Of a DNA stretch of 64,000 nt, positions 1-9,516 are shown piece by piece. Origin of the DNA: Romboutsia lituseburensis (GTDB taxonomy: Bacteria; Bacillota; Clostridia; Peptostreptococcales; Peptostreptococcaceae); assembly GCF_024723825.1 (NCBI RefSeq), contig NZ_JANQBQ010000001.1, positions 1,984,001 to 2,048,000 on the forward strand, written 5' to 3'. The translations under genes were made by a program, and so were the position numbers. The notes beneath the pieces are model-generated. The model saw only the letters and a program-made list of their open reading frames with translations. It searched no databases and was not told where the DNA came from. The first letter of the stretch is position 1, and every line of letters starts with the position of its first letter.

Positions 1-667
1 ATAGTACATCAGATAATTTATTTAAATCTGGAGGACTTACATTTTCATATTCTGTATTTTTAGTTGGTATCAATACTATAAATGTAACTTTTTCAGGAGG
101 ATTTTGAGCCAAATAATCTATAATTTCATATTCGCCTTTTATTTCGCCACCTTTTAATCCTATACAAATATGCGGAGCTACATTTGTATATTTTTTTATA
201 TTCTCATAAGTTTCTATATAATCTTCTTTATTTTTATCTATTTTATAAACTTCCTTTATCGTTTCTTTGTCAAATACCAAGTCAAATGATACTACATCTA
301 TATATTTACATACATTTTCTATACTTTTCTCATCCATAAGACCTAAATGAGCATTTAATTTATAACCTTCTTTTTTTAGCTTCTTTAATGTTTCTACATG
401 ACTGTTAATAGGAACATCACCCTCAAAACTACATCCACCACTTAGAAGCATACTACTTATATTTCTAGTTTTTACTTTTTCATTATAGCTATCTATTGGA
501 GTCATATTTTTTAAGTAATGTCCATTACAATGAGCACAGTTTAAATTGCAACTATCATTTGTAGTGCTTATTGCTAATGTCTCATTAGGGTAAGAAAACT
601 CTATTTTATTCCCAAAATTTCTATTTTTTATTTCTATCGCTGATTTCATTTTAGAATATGTATTCAT
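1..667 (-). CDS. Radical SAM protein, 3' part cut by window edge
   Basis: About 222 residues are visible and the C-terminus lies beyond base 1. I translated it by eye: it starts MNTYSKMKSAIEIKN and has a CNLNCAHC motif near residue 40, the CxxxCxxC site that holds the SAM [4Fe-4S] cluster. A glycine-rich LLSGGCSF stretch follows, which fits the radical SAM TIM barrel. The ATG lies 3 nt after the acsV stop, and the GGGGGAA at the end of acsV serves as its ribosome-binding site, so the two are translationally close. The biotin/lipoyl-synthase-like style and the presence of gcvH in the same locus suggest a lipoate-related role (LipS-like). That role is inference; membership of the radical SAM superfamily is secure. 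Confidence 0.85.
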   Translation of the reverse strand, partial: MNTYSKMKSAIEIKNRNFGNKIEFSYPNETLAISTTNDSCNLNCAHCNGHYLKNMTPIDSYNEKVKTRNISSMLLSGGCSFEGDVPINSHVETLKKLKKEGYKLNAHLGLMDEKSIENVCKYIDVVSFDLVFDKETIKEVYKIDKNKEDYIETYENIKKYTNVAPHICIGLKGGEIKGEYEIIDYLAQNPPEKVTFIVLIPTKNTEYENVSPPDLNKLSDVL

Positions 668-670
668 ATT

Positions 671-2599
671 TTATTCCCCCAATAATGATTTTACTGTTGG
701 AAATTGTTCTATATTTGTGTGTGGTAAAAAACATGCTGATATAAATTCATCCATATAAGTAGGATAAACACTTAACTCAACATAAGTCATCTCATTGCCT
801 ATTTGTTGAAGTTTTTTCTTTGCATCTTTACTTATAAGTGCTAAGTAAGAACCTACTAAAGAACTGTTTCCTATATACTCAAATTTTTCTCTTTCTATGT
901 CAGGAAGAAGTCCTATTAAAATTGAATTTTCTATATTTAAGTTATTTCCTATTCCACCGGCTATATAAACTTTATCTATAATACTGAAGTCCATACCTAA
1001 GCTTTCAACAAGCACACTTGCTCCTGAGTATATTGCACCCTTAGCTTTTATGAAGTTATCAATATCTACTTCAGTCACTGTTATATCATTTTCTAAGTTA
1101 TATTCTTCTTTAAATGCTAATACGTATTCTCCTATTTCATGTTCATTAAATCTTATTCTTTCATTATCTAGATCTCTCTGTAATTTACCTCTCCTATCTA
1201 CTATTCCTGTAATTAACAACTGACATATTAAATCTATTATTCCAGATCCACATATTCCTATAGGGTCACAATCTCCTATAGTTGTAAGATGTTGTTTTAA
1301 AGTTTCTTTATCTATACTAACCTTTTCGACAGCTCCATTAGAAGCCCTCATACCACAGCTTATTCCTCCACCTTCAAAAGCAGGTCCTGCTGAACATGCA
1401 CAACTCATCATAAAATCTTTATTTCCAAAAACTATCTCTCCATTTGTTCCTAAATCTATAAATAATATATTTTCATCACTAGCCCATATTCCAGCTGATA
1501 AAACACCTGCTGTTATATCTCCACCCACATAACTAGCAACAGATGGTGCTAAATATAAATATGCACTTTTATTAACATTTAATCCTATATCATCAGCCAT
1601 TAACTTTGGTGATTTTAAAAATGGTGGTATAAAAGGTTCTTGTCTTAGGTAATCAACATATACACCTAAGAATAAACTAGACATAGTTGTATTACCTGCT
1701 ACAACTAGACTTACTACATTATCTTTATCTATTTTATTTTTTATATATATTGATTCTAGTAATGGATTTATAGTTTCTTCTATTACAGCCTTATTTAAAT
1801 GATCCAATCCATTTTTCTTTGATGAATATATTATTCTATGTATTACATCTGCACCGTATTTTATTTGTGCATTTCCTGATGATGCTTTGTCTATTACTTC
1901 TTTAGTATATAAATCAACTAAACAAACTACTACTGAAGTTGTTCCGATATCTATAGCAACACCGTAAAGTCTATCTTCTGTGTTACCTGATTCTATATTT
2001 AATATTGTTATTTTATTTTTCTTTTTAACATATGTTATAGTTGCTTTAAAATTATTTTGCCTAAATACAACAGGCATCTTTTTAAGTATATCTAATTTAA
2101 AATCTATCTCATCATATCCAAGATTATTTCTTACATGTCTTTCTAATCTATCAGCATCGCTTATATTATCATCTAAAGTTGGTTCATCTAATTCTATATA
2201 AGTTTTAACTATATTTGTTTTAAAATCTAGATTATGAGTTTCTATTATATTCTTGGCTCTATCAAAAATTTCCTTGTCCCTCTTTTTATCACTACCTTCT
2301 ATTTTCATGCCATGCATTGATGATGATAGTTTTGAAGGTACTTCTATTTCTATATCTTCTATTACCTTCGTATTACAAGCTAATATATATCCTTGTTTCC
2401 ATTCCTCATCTTTTATGTGTAACGTTTTCTCAGTATCGACATTACCTTTTAATAACTTAACTTTACACTTACCGCAAGATACATTTCCATTACATGGAGC
2501 ATCTATAAAAATATTTGAATTTCTTGCAACTTCTAATAAATTATCCCCTTTGTTGCAATAGACTTCTTTATTGTGTGATGTAAAATTAATCTTTATCAT
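671..2599 (-). CDS. acsV: Corrinoid activation/regeneration protein (RACo-type)
   Basis: 642 residues. It reductively reactivates the cobalt of the corrinoid iron-sulfur protein when it drifts to Co(II), using ATP. The N-terminus is a plant-type ferredoxin domain with C36, C42, C45 and C75 placed to bind [2Fe-2S]. The C-terminal two thirds is the DUF4445/ASKHA ATPase part, with GVAIDIGTTSVVV near residue 215 and FIDLGTNGEI near residue 380. The ATG is preceded by GGGGGGAAGAGATT. It is separated from gcvH by a terminator, so it may be read partly by readthrough or from its own promoter in 2600-2770, where I see only a weak TGTTAAAAT extended -10. Its job fits the acsC/acsD genes upstream in the cluster. 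Confidence 0.93.
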   Translation of the reverse strand: MIKINFTSHNKEVYCNKGDNLLEVARNSNIFIDAPCNGNVSCGKCKVKLLKGNVDTEKTLHIKDEEWKQGYILACNTKVIEDIEIEVPSKLSSSMHGMKIEGSDKKRDKEIFDRAKNIIETHNLDFKTNIVKTYIELDEPTLDDNISDADRLERHVRNNLGYDEIDFKLDILKKMPVVFRQNNFKATITYVKKKNKITILNIESGNTEDRLYGVAIDIGTTSVVVCLVDLYTKEVIDKASSGNAQIKYGADVIHRIIYSSKKNGLDHLNKAVIEETINPLLESIYIKNKIDKDNVVSLVVAGNTTMSSLFLGVYVDYLRQEPFIPPFLKSPKLMADDIGLNVNKSAYLYLAPSVASYVGGDITAGVLSAGIWASDENILFIDLGTNGEIVFGNKDFMMSCACSAGPAFEGGGISCGMRASNGAVEKVSIDKETLKQHLTTIGDCDPIGICGSGIIDLICQLLITGIVDRRGKLQRDLDNERIRFNEHEIGEYVLAFKEEYNLENDITVTEVDIDNFIKAKGAIYSGASVLVESLGMDFSIIDKVYIAGGIGNNLNIENSILIGLLPDIEREKFEYIGNSSLVGSYLALISKDAKKKLQQIGNEMTYVELSVYPTYMDEFISACFLPHTNIEQFPTVKSLLGE

Positions 2600-2767
2600 A
2601 ATCTCTTCCCCCCAATATCTATTTCTACTATAATTTTAACATAAATTGCCTTATAAATCGTGTCATTCATGCCATTATATATGAAATTTAAGATGATATT
2701 CGATTCAATATAACTTTAATTCGATCAGTTACTAAAATTTTTTAAGTTTCATAGTTTACTTAAGCAT

Positions 2768-2813
2768 AAAAAAAGGTATAGCAGATTTATATTGTTTATC
2801 TACTATACCTTTT
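2768..2813 (-). terminator. Rho-independent terminator after gcvH
   Basis: Arms 2772-2786 and 2798-2813 pair with one mismatch, and on the minus strand the stem runs into seven U. It ends the cooS-to-gcvH transcript before acsV. Confidence 0.85.
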
Positions 2814-2820
2814 AATAATC

Positions 2821-3195
2821 TTACTCTAATCCAGCTTCATAAGCATCTGAGTTTAATAAGTTTTCTAACTCATCTGTATCAGATAACTTAACTTTTACTA
2901 TCCATGCATCGTATGCATCTTCATTTATATATTCTGGCTCATCATCTAATTTTTCGTTTATTTCAACTACTTCTCCAGATATCGGAGCTATTAAATCAGA
3001 TGCAACTTTTGAAGATTCAACTACACCAAATTCGTCTCCTGCAGTTAATTCATCTTCAACTTCTGGCATTTCAACAAATAAAACTTCCCCCAATTGATCT
3101 TGAGCAAAATCAGTTATTCCTATATAAGCAAATTCACCTTCAACTTTTACCCAAGTGTGTTTATCTGTGTATTTTAAGCTTGGTATAACTTTCAT
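2821..3195 (-). CDS. gcvH: Glycine cleavage H-like lipoyl carrier protein
   Basis: 124 residues, the usual GcvH length. The lipoyl-lysine motif ESSKVASDL is present, with K63 as the modified lysine, and the start KYTDKHTWVKVEG is typical of the family. The ribosome-binding site is AGGGGGATAAATTA before the ATG. In the glycine cleavage system the lipoyl arm carries aminomethyl between P, T and L proteins. P and T proteins are not in this window, but an L protein (lpdA) is in the same cluster. In acetogens GcvH and Lpd often sit inside the Wood-Ljungdahl locus, where they may link methylene-THF to glycine metabolism. The family call is sure; the local role is inferred. Confidence 0.95.
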   Translation of the reverse strand: MKVIPSLKYTDKHTWVKVEGEFAYIGITDFAQDQLGEVLFVEMPEVEDELTAGDEFGVVESSKVASDLIAPISGEVVEINEKLDDEPEYINEDAYDAWIVKVKLSDTDELENLLNSDAYEAGLE

Positions 3196-3225
3196 TAATT
3201 TATCCCCCTAATATGCTAAATTAAA

Positions 3226-5352
3226 TTACATTACACATTCCATTCCTAATGCTGGATGACCTTTTTCTTCTAAGAATGCTAATACTCCTTCAGACTCAGT
3301 AGCTATAGTTTCATCACATATCATATCTGTAAAGTTTTCTATACCAGTCATTTCTTTAACAGTAGCATTTAATTTTTCAGATACATATTCTTTTAATTCT
3401 TTTGGCATCCAAACTATTCTTTCTGGTCCACCTTCTGCATAAGCGAACTTTTTAGAAGATATGAAGAATCTTCCGTGTCCCATGAATCCTGGAGTCTGAA
3501 CCCCTCCACCTGTCATAGAAGCAAGCTCACCAAATGTCATACCAACTGGAGTTATTCCTGGGAACTCTCTGTTTACTATAACAAATCCGTTAGCTTCTGG
3601 CATTATACCACATATACATTCGAAGCATCCACAAGAAGTCATTGGATCTTCAAGTATAGAGTATAATGTAACACTTTCGACAGCACCTTGAGATATTTCA
3701 CTTACTGTATTATTTACAGATTCCCATACCCCTGTTCTTTCATCTAAACATTCACCTTTAACTATTGGTTGACATGGACCTGTTGGATCTAATTCTTTAG
3801 TTGCCTTAGCATCTAACCAGCTAACTGCTCCACAAAGTCCAAGTCTTTCAGGAGTAACAACACAAACATGTGCAGGTGCGAATGATTGACAAAGGTTACA
3901 AGAATAGAATTCTTCAACACTTTCATCAACTAATGAAGCTGATCTTTCATCTCTAGCAGCATATCTTATTATAGCTTCTTCTTTTAATTGTGATACTTTC
4001 TCAGCATCTGTTATTATAGTAACTTCACACTTATCAACAACTGATTCGAATTCATCTCTCATCTTAGCATATAAAACTTCTCCTATATGCTCTAATCTGA
4101 ATCCTTTATCATATGCATCTTTAGATATTCTTACCCAAGACATATCTCTTTGACCAACGTGCATTACACCTTCTATATAGTTTAAGAAGTAGTGTAAACG
4201 TCTTTCTAGAACTGGTTCAAAGTCATCTTGCATAGCCTTACCAGCTATTTTAACCATTATAGCAAGAGGTAATCTTACAACTCCATCAGCTTCTATTTCA
4301 TCTATATTAGGACCTACAACTTCTATCTTATGATCTTCAACATCACTTAATTCTTTGTTAACAACTAATTCCCAAGCTTCAGTTTTATTTCCACCGAACT
4401 CAGCAAACATGTCGTTCTTTCTTATTCTTTCACCTTCAAATGCTGCTGCAAATGATACTGGTATTGGAATTTCTGTTATTTTTATTTTTATTCCTCTAGC
4501 TTCTAATGAAGTAGCTACGAACTTATCATAGTCCTTTTGAGTTAATAAGTTCATTGGAACTTCTAACACAGTTTGATCAGTTATAACTGGGAATCCTAAA
4601 GCTATTGCTCCAGCTCCACAAGATACAACTAATTCACTTAATGGTCCAAATGCATTAACGAATGCAGGAACTCTCTTCGCAGTATATTCTAATAATCCAG
4701 GTAAATCTCCAGGAGTTAAACCTCCGAATATTAAAGCTGCTCTTATAGCAACTGATACTACGTGTATAACAGATGTTACGTCATATCCTAATGGTATAAC
4801 TCTTAGTTCAAGACCCATCTTAACTTCAGCTTCTATAGCTTGATCTATTACTTTTCCAACTAAGAATGTTAATAAACCTTTAGATTGGTAGTCTTTTATT
4901 ATATTAGCAGCAGTTTGAGCATCTGGACACTCTCCAAGTACAACTGCAACCCCTGGTATATCTCCAGTAACTAGAGGTACACCTAGTGATCTTATTATAG
5001 GGTCAGTTATATGACCTGCACAAGGCTCACTATATGGAGCATCCATAGTTGAATATTTTATAGCTTCTATTACTTCCGCTGCAAGAGCTGTAGCTAAACC
5101 TGAATTTAAAGCATGCTCTAATAAATGAGTTCTATTTATTAAACTTTCAACTACTCCTAAAGCCCCTTCTAAGTCAGCTAAAGATCCCATTTTTTGTCCT
5201 GTTGCTGCATATATACAAGGTAATGAATATGCAGTGTCAGGGAATGCAACCTTATGATCTCTTCCGTGTTTTTCTATTGATTCATTTAGTAATCCTTTAG
5301 CCGCTGCTAAAGCTTGTTCTGAACCATTAAATATTGTATTATATAAATTCAC
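3226..5352 (-). CDS. acsB: Acetyl-CoA synthase, CODH/ACS complex beta subunit
   Basis: 708 residues. It joins the methyl group from the corrinoid protein, CO from CODH and CoA into acetyl-CoA. The A-cluster cysteines are visible: CNLC near residue 485, then VC and LC near 497 and 507, and SCGCFEC near 571-577. The length fits full bacterial ACS, including the N-terminal CODH-contact domain. The start codon is GTG at 5352-5350, preceded by AAGGGGGAAGTAGA; no ATG lies closer to that site. It is followed by gcvH (30 nt) and preceded by acsE across a strong hairpin. The family is certain. Confidence 0.97.
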   Translation of the reverse strand: MNLYNTIFNGSEQALAAAKGLLNESIEKHGRDHKVAFPDTAYSLPCIYAATGQKMGSLADLEGALGVVESLINRTHLLEHALNSGLATALAAEVIEAIKYSTMDAPYSEPCAGHITDPIIRSLGVPLVTGDIPGVAVVLGECPDAQTAANIIKDYQSKGLLTFLVGKVIDQAIEAEVKMGLELRVIPLGYDVTSVIHVVSVAIRAALIFGGLTPGDLPGLLEYTAKRVPAFVNAFGPLSELVVSCGAGAIALGFPVITDQTVLEVPMNLLTQKDYDKFVATSLEARGIKIKITEIPIPVSFAAAFEGERIRKNDMFAEFGGNKTEAWELVVNKELSDVEDHKIEVVGPNIDEIEADGVVRLPLAIMVKIAGKAMQDDFEPVLERRLHYFLNYIEGVMHVGQRDMSWVRISKDAYDKGFRLEHIGEVLYAKMRDEFESVVDKCEVTIITDAEKVSQLKEEAIIRYAARDERSASLVDESVEEFYSCNLCQSFAPAHVCVVTPERLGLCGAVSWLDAKATKELDPTGPCQPIVKGECLDERTGVWESVNNTVSEISQGAVESVTLYSILEDPMTSCGCFECICGIMPEANGFVIVNREFPGITPVGMTFGELASMTGGGVQTPGFMGHGRFFISSKKFAYAEGGPERIVWMPKELKEYVSEKLNATVKEMTGIENFTDMICDETIATESEGVLAFLEEKGHPALGMECVM

Positions 5353-5390
5353 TCTACTTCCCCCTTTTAAGCTTCTTATATATTTTTATA

Positions 5391-5431
5391 ACACATAGGA
5401 AATTATACTTCATGCATAATTTCCTATGTGT
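5391..5431. other. Perfect 16-bp inverted repeat between acsE and acsB
   Basis: Arms 5391-5406 and 5416-5431 are exact reverse complements with a 9-nt loop. In the minus-strand RNA the stem is followed by UUAUAAAAA, not a clean U tract, so it is more likely a processing or mRNA-stability hairpin than a full terminator. Partial termination is possible. Confidence 0.75.
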
Positions 5432-5449
5432 TGTCAAAGACTCTATGAA

Positions 5450-6262
5450 TTATGCGTTAAATGCAAATCCACCTTCATTTAATTCTAAGTAAGAATCTGC
5501 GTATAAAGAAGCATTTCTTATTATGTCACAAGACTTAACTGTTCTCATTAATTCTTCATCACAAGGATTTACTATAGCTGAACTAAATCCATTTGCCATA
5601 GCCATTGCTAACCAAGCACTATCAAGTATTGGTCTTACATGTTTAGGACAACCATTAGATACATTTGATAATCCTCCAGTTGTTAATAATCCCATTTCAG
5701 ACATCATTCTTATAGACTCTAAAACATCCATTTGTTGATCTTGCATTCCTTTTATAACTAAGCATAATGGGTCAAATAACATATCTTCCGCTTCTAAGCC
5801 TGCCATTAATCCTCTTTCTAACATTTCTTGACAATAAGCCATACGCTCATCATTATCTTTAGGTATACCTTCTTTAGCACATAAAGCTATAACTCTAGCT
5901 TGATATTCTCCTGCTAAATCTATTAAATCTATTCTTCCACCTGCATCTGCAGAATTTATTATTGCTTTTCCATTTATAGGATTATATACCTTAAGACCTG
6001 CTTCTATAGCTTTTCTATTTGCTGTATCTAATGCTAATGGTACATTGTTAAATTCATTTTGAAGTAATTGAACTCCCCAAGTCATTAACTCTTCTCCATC
6101 TTTTTCTGCAGGACCTATATTAAAATCTATATAATGAGCTCCAGCTTCTAATTGCTCTTTTGCTCTTTTTAATATTGCTTCAGGATTTCTTTCAGCTAAT
6201 GCCTTTCTTATTACTGGTGATATGCAGTGTATTCTTTCACCTATAATCATAAATTTTTCCAT
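5450..6262 (-). CDS. acsE: Methyl-THF:corrinoid protein methyltransferase (MeTr)
   Basis: 270 residues. It moves the methyl group from methyl-tetrahydrofolate to the cobalt of AcsCD. It is a single pterin-binding TIM barrel: MIIGERIHCISP at the start, GAHYIDFNIGPA and a later GGLSNVSNG stretch match the pterin-site motifs. The length is close to the known 262-residue enzyme, with four extra N-terminal residues (MEKF). The ribosome-binding site is AAAGGGGGATAATAATA. It sits between acsC and acsB, which is the order of electron and methyl flow. Confidence 0.96.
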   Translation of the reverse strand: MEKFMIIGERIHCISPVIRKALAERNPEAILKRAKEQLEAGAHYIDFNIGPAEKDGEELMTWGVQLLQNEFNNVPLALDTANRKAIEAGLKVYNPINGKAIINSADAGGRIDLIDLAGEYQARVIALCAKEGIPKDNDERMAYCQEMLERGLMAGLEAEDMLFDPLCLVIKGMQDQQMDVLESIRMMSEMGLLTTGGLSNVSNGCPKHVRPILDSAWLAMAMANGFSSAIVNPCDEELMRTVKSCDIIRNASLYADSYLELNEGGFAFNA

Positions 6263-6312
6263 TATTATTATCCCCCTTTATGGATTTTTAATAGTCTATA
6301 AGTTCATTATTC

Positions 6313-7689
6313 CTAAGCGTTTGCTAAAGCTTCATCTTTTTTAACTTTATATTCTTTTAAGAATTTAGGTATTTCCATAGATTCTTCTGTACCTATTATT
6401 ACGTTCCATCCTGGTAAACTATCTTCTATATCACCTTTAAGTACTGCAACTTTACCTGGTATTATTAAATCTCTATTCTTAGTCATTTCTTCTACTTTAG
6501 ATTCTTTTATAAAGTTAGCTATTGAACTTCCGCTAAACTTACCTGCAGACCAAGCTGTTAATACTGAGTATCCTCCAGCATCTGGTATTGCTAACCATAC
6601 AGGAACTTTAGATCTTTCTACGTCTCCTGATACTATGAAGTAAGTTAATGCAAAGTCAACAGTAACTATTACTGGTGAATTTTCATCTGGGTTATTTATT
6701 GGGTAAACTTTTGGCTCAACTCTCATTGGTTTTTGTGGGTCAGTGTATATATTTTGTCTTAATGCAAATAATGATAATGCTTTTGCGTAATCTATGTCAT
6801 CTATAACTATTATAGATCCATATTTAACTGTAAACATTGAAGATAATGCAACTTCCATCATTGGTTTATCTTCTGATAATTTATTTGCAAATACTATTGA
6901 TGGGTATCCAAATGTTCTATCTTGTTCTTTTAAAGCTATTCTTCTAACTTGAACTGCATTTGTAAATGTATCTTTTATATTCTCTCCAGTTACATCTAAT
7001 ATTAATTCTCTATATCCTGCAGCTTGTATTGCTTCAACTGTAGTATATAATTCTTCTAAACTAGATGCTTTAACTCCTAGAGCTAATTTATCTTCTTTTA
7101 CTACATCTATCATAGCTTGATAGTTGTCTTTAGTAGCTCCATAAACTACTGGTTTTTTATCTTTTAATATTTCAACTGCTTCTTTAGCTATAGCTGGATC
7201 TTCACAAACTAATATGTAAGATAAATCTAATCCGCTATCTTTAACTTTATTTACTACTCTTAAGAAGCCATCTTTATTTTCAAAGTATTCTATAAGAGCC
7301 ATTTCTGCTCTCATTTCTTCACCTATTCTTATATAGTCAACAGCTTTCATATTTGCAAGTTTTGCATCAACTTCTTCGTCAGTCATGCACTCACAAAATG
7401 CTACTGCATATCTATTTCTATTAACTAATGTTTTTTCATGTCTGAATAATACAGTTTCTCCACCTAATTCATATTCAGATTTTCCTGATCCAACCTTTAC
7501 AGTTCTCATTAATGGTGCAGTTGCCTCTGATAATTTTGCTAATGATTCATCTGACATATGTGGACATTTACCTATTTCTACAGCTCCTGATGCAACTTTC
7601 ATACAGAAAGCCATACAAGTTGGAAATCCACAATCCTTACAGTTTTTCTTTGGTGTTAATTTAAATATATCTAAAGCTTTTAGTGCCAT
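6313..7689 (-). CDS. acsC: Corrinoid iron-sulfur protein large (gamma) subunit
   Basis: 458 residues. It carries a [4Fe-4S] cluster and helps hold the cobamide that shuttles the methyl group from AcsE to AcsB. The N-terminal cluster site is clear: KNCKDCGFPTCMAFC followed by GKCP near residues 16-43. The rest is the TIM-barrel plus C-terminal cobalamin-binding domain (IIGTEESMEIPKFLKEY region). The gene is 30 nt downstream of acsD, its partner subunit, and uses a GGGGGAAA ribosome-binding site. Confidence 0.97.
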   Translation of the reverse strand: MALKALDIFKLTPKKNCKDCGFPTCMAFCMKVASGAVEIGKCPHMSDESLAKLSEATAPLMRTVKVGSGKSEYELGGETVLFRHEKTLVNRNRYAVAFCECMTDEEVDAKLANMKAVDYIRIGEEMRAEMALIEYFENKDGFLRVVNKVKDSGLDLSYILVCEDPAIAKEAVEILKDKKPVVYGATKDNYQAMIDVVKEDKLALGVKASSLEELYTTVEAIQAAGYRELILDVTGENIKDTFTNAVQVRRIALKEQDRTFGYPSIVFANKLSEDKPMMEVALSSMFTVKYGSIIVIDDIDYAKALSLFALRQNIYTDPQKPMRVEPKVYPINNPDENSPVIVTVDFALTYFIVSGDVERSKVPVWLAIPDAGGYSVLTAWSAGKFSGSSIANFIKESKVEEMTKNRDLIIPGKVAVLKGDIEDSLPGWNVIIGTEESMEIPKFLKEYKVKKDEALANA

Positions 7690-7719
7690 GATTTTTTTCC
7701 CCCTAACCTTACAATTTAA

Positions 7720-8664
7720 TTAAGCTAATGCGCTAACTAATTCTTTTACAGTTTCTATTGATTCTGGATGACGAAGTATAACTGCGTTCGAACCACCAAC
7801 TAATGAACTTACAGCTGTTGATATTTCCATAGCTATTCCTCTTTTTTCTACACATCCCCAAGCTGGTTCATCTTCTTCACTTGCTATAGATTCTTTAACA
7901 TGCCATGTTTCGAAAGAAACTGGAGTTATTATAGGCATTTGTAATGATTTATCATTTTGACCAAATGCAGCAAGTCTAATTCTATCCATAGTTGATGCAA
8001 CATACTCGTATCCATAACCAACAGCTGAAGCGCCTACGTTCATAACTATATTTTCAGATTTTACTCCTAATTGAGTTAATAAAACGTTTAATTGCTTAGC
8101 TAGGTTTATATCAACTGATGATTCAGCTGATACTTTATGATTGTAAGCCATAGTAGTCGCTGCTCCTACAGCTTTATAGTTATCTTCTGTAGCAGATAAG
8201 AATAAGCAATTGTTTCCATCTACTGCTTGAGCAACCTTTTCAAATACTTTTCCATCTTTTTCATGGTTTCCACATCCAGATATAACTAAAGGTAAGCTTA
8301 TTGCATCTACAACTTGCTTAACTATTTCAGCACATTCTTCTGGAGTTTTATCTAATCCATTTGGATCAGCACTTTCAAGCTTTAAGCATATAAAATCTGC
8401 TTCTGTATTTTCTTCTACATGCTTAGCCCATTTAACTGGACAGTCACAAACTTCTTTATACATTTCTTTAAATGAATCAGTCCATCCTTCTGGATAAACG
8501 TCAGTTATTTCTATTCCTACTTTTTGAGTGTTTACTGCTTCTCCATCAAAGTTATAAAACGGTAATATATTTTCTCCACCTATTTTTATTGCTTTTTCTC
8601 CTGTCCCTATTTCCACTTCTGATACTTTACCAGAATACTTTTGAACAGACATCTTAAATGCCAT
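7720..8664 (-). CDS. acsD: Corrinoid iron-sulfur protein small (delta) subunit
   Basis: 314 residues, the usual size. It is a TIM-barrel subunit that pairs with AcsC to cap the cobamide. Recognised from family-typical stretches such as GGENILPFYNFDGE near residue 29, and MNVGASAVGYGYEYV and AWGCVEKRGIAME toward the end. The order acsD then acsC with a 30-nt gap suggests coupled expression of the heterodimer. Ribosome-binding site AAGGGGGAAAAAACT. Confidence 0.96.
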   Translation of the reverse strand: MAFKMSVQKYSGKVSEVEIGTGEKAIKIGGENILPFYNFDGEAVNTQKVGIEITDVYPEGWTDSFKEMYKEVCDCPVKWAKHVEENTEADFICLKLESADPNGLDKTPEECAEIVKQVVDAISLPLVISGCGNHEKDGKVFEKVAQAVDGNNCLFLSATEDNYKAVGAATTMAYNHKVSAESSVDINLAKQLNVLLTQLGVKSENIVMNVGASAVGYGYEYVASTMDRIRLAAFGQNDKSLQMPIITPVSFETWHVKESIASEEDEPAWGCVEKRGIAMEISTAVSSLVGGSNAVILRHPESIETVKELVSALA

Positions 8665-8683
8665 AGTTTTTTCCCCCTTAAGC

Positions 8684-9454
8684 CTATTTTAATTCTAATT
8701 TGGACATTATATCATTTATAGCCATTTTAGCATGTGAATCTTCAGGTAATTTAACCAGTGGTATCCCTGAAGAATCGTACTCATATATCATTTCATCCAT
8801 AGGAACTACCCCTATAAGATTTAGATTATGCTTTTCTATTTCTTCTTTTATACCTTCGTTTAAAACACCATTAGGTACTTTATTTATTATTAAGTATATG
8901 TCTCCTACACTTAACTTAAGTTCTCTTGCTAAGTCTCTTATTCTTGCAACAGCTTGAACACTACGTCTTGCACAGTCACTAACTAATAGTAATTTATCTA
9001 TATGCTTAGTAGTTTTTCTGCTTAAATGCTCCATTCCAGCTTCATTATCTATAACTAGATAGTCATAAGCATCTGAAAGTTTATCAGTTTGTTCTCTTAA
9101 TATTCCATTTACATAACAGTAACATCCTTCACCTTCAGATCTACCCATTACCATTAAGTCGTATCCATCACCTTCAGCTAAACAAGTGTTTAATCTGTAT
9201 TGTAAATATTGAGCTTTTGTCATACCTCCTGGAAAAGCATTCCCTTGTTTTTCCCTTTGGTTAACTTCTTCTCTAATAGCACCTATAGTTGTTTCAACAT
9301 CGATTCCTAATACTTCATTTATGTTTGCATTAGCATCTGCATCTACAACTAGTACTGGTCCTTTTTTATTTACTGCTAGATAATTAATTAAAAGCCCTGT
9401 AAGACTAGTCTTACCAGTTCCACCTTTTCCTGCTACTGCTATATTATATCCCAT
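8684..9454 (-). CDS. acsF: CooC/AcsF-type nickel-insertion ATPase
   Basis: 256 residues. MinD/CooC-family P-loop ATPase with GKGGTGKTSL at residues 9-18 (deviant Walker A with two lysines) and DYLVIDNEAGMEHLSRKT as the Walker B/switch region. Family members load nickel into CODH or ACS. Because it lies directly upstream of acsD-acsC-acsE-acsB, ACS maturation is the likelier job, while the second copy next to cooS would serve CODH. The split of duties is inferred. The start is preceded by AAAGGGGGAAATCTTAGAT. Confidence 0.85.
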   Translation of the reverse strand: MGYNIAVAGKGGTGKTSLTGLLINYLAVNKKGPVLVVDADANANINEVLGIDVETTIGAIREEVNQREKQGNAFPGGMTKAQYLQYRLNTCLAEGDGYDLMVMGRSEGEGCYCYVNGILREQTDKLSDAYDYLVIDNEAGMEHLSRKTTKHIDKLLLVSDCARRSVQAVARIRDLARELKLSVGDIYLIINKVPNGVLNEGIKEEIEKHNLNLIGVVPMDEMIYEYDSSGIPLVKLPEDSHAKMAINDIMSKLELK

Positions 9455-9516
9455 ATCTAAGATTTCCCCCTTTGTTTGTCAAGACAGAGCTTTTAAGCTT
9501 ACTCTGATCTTTTTTC

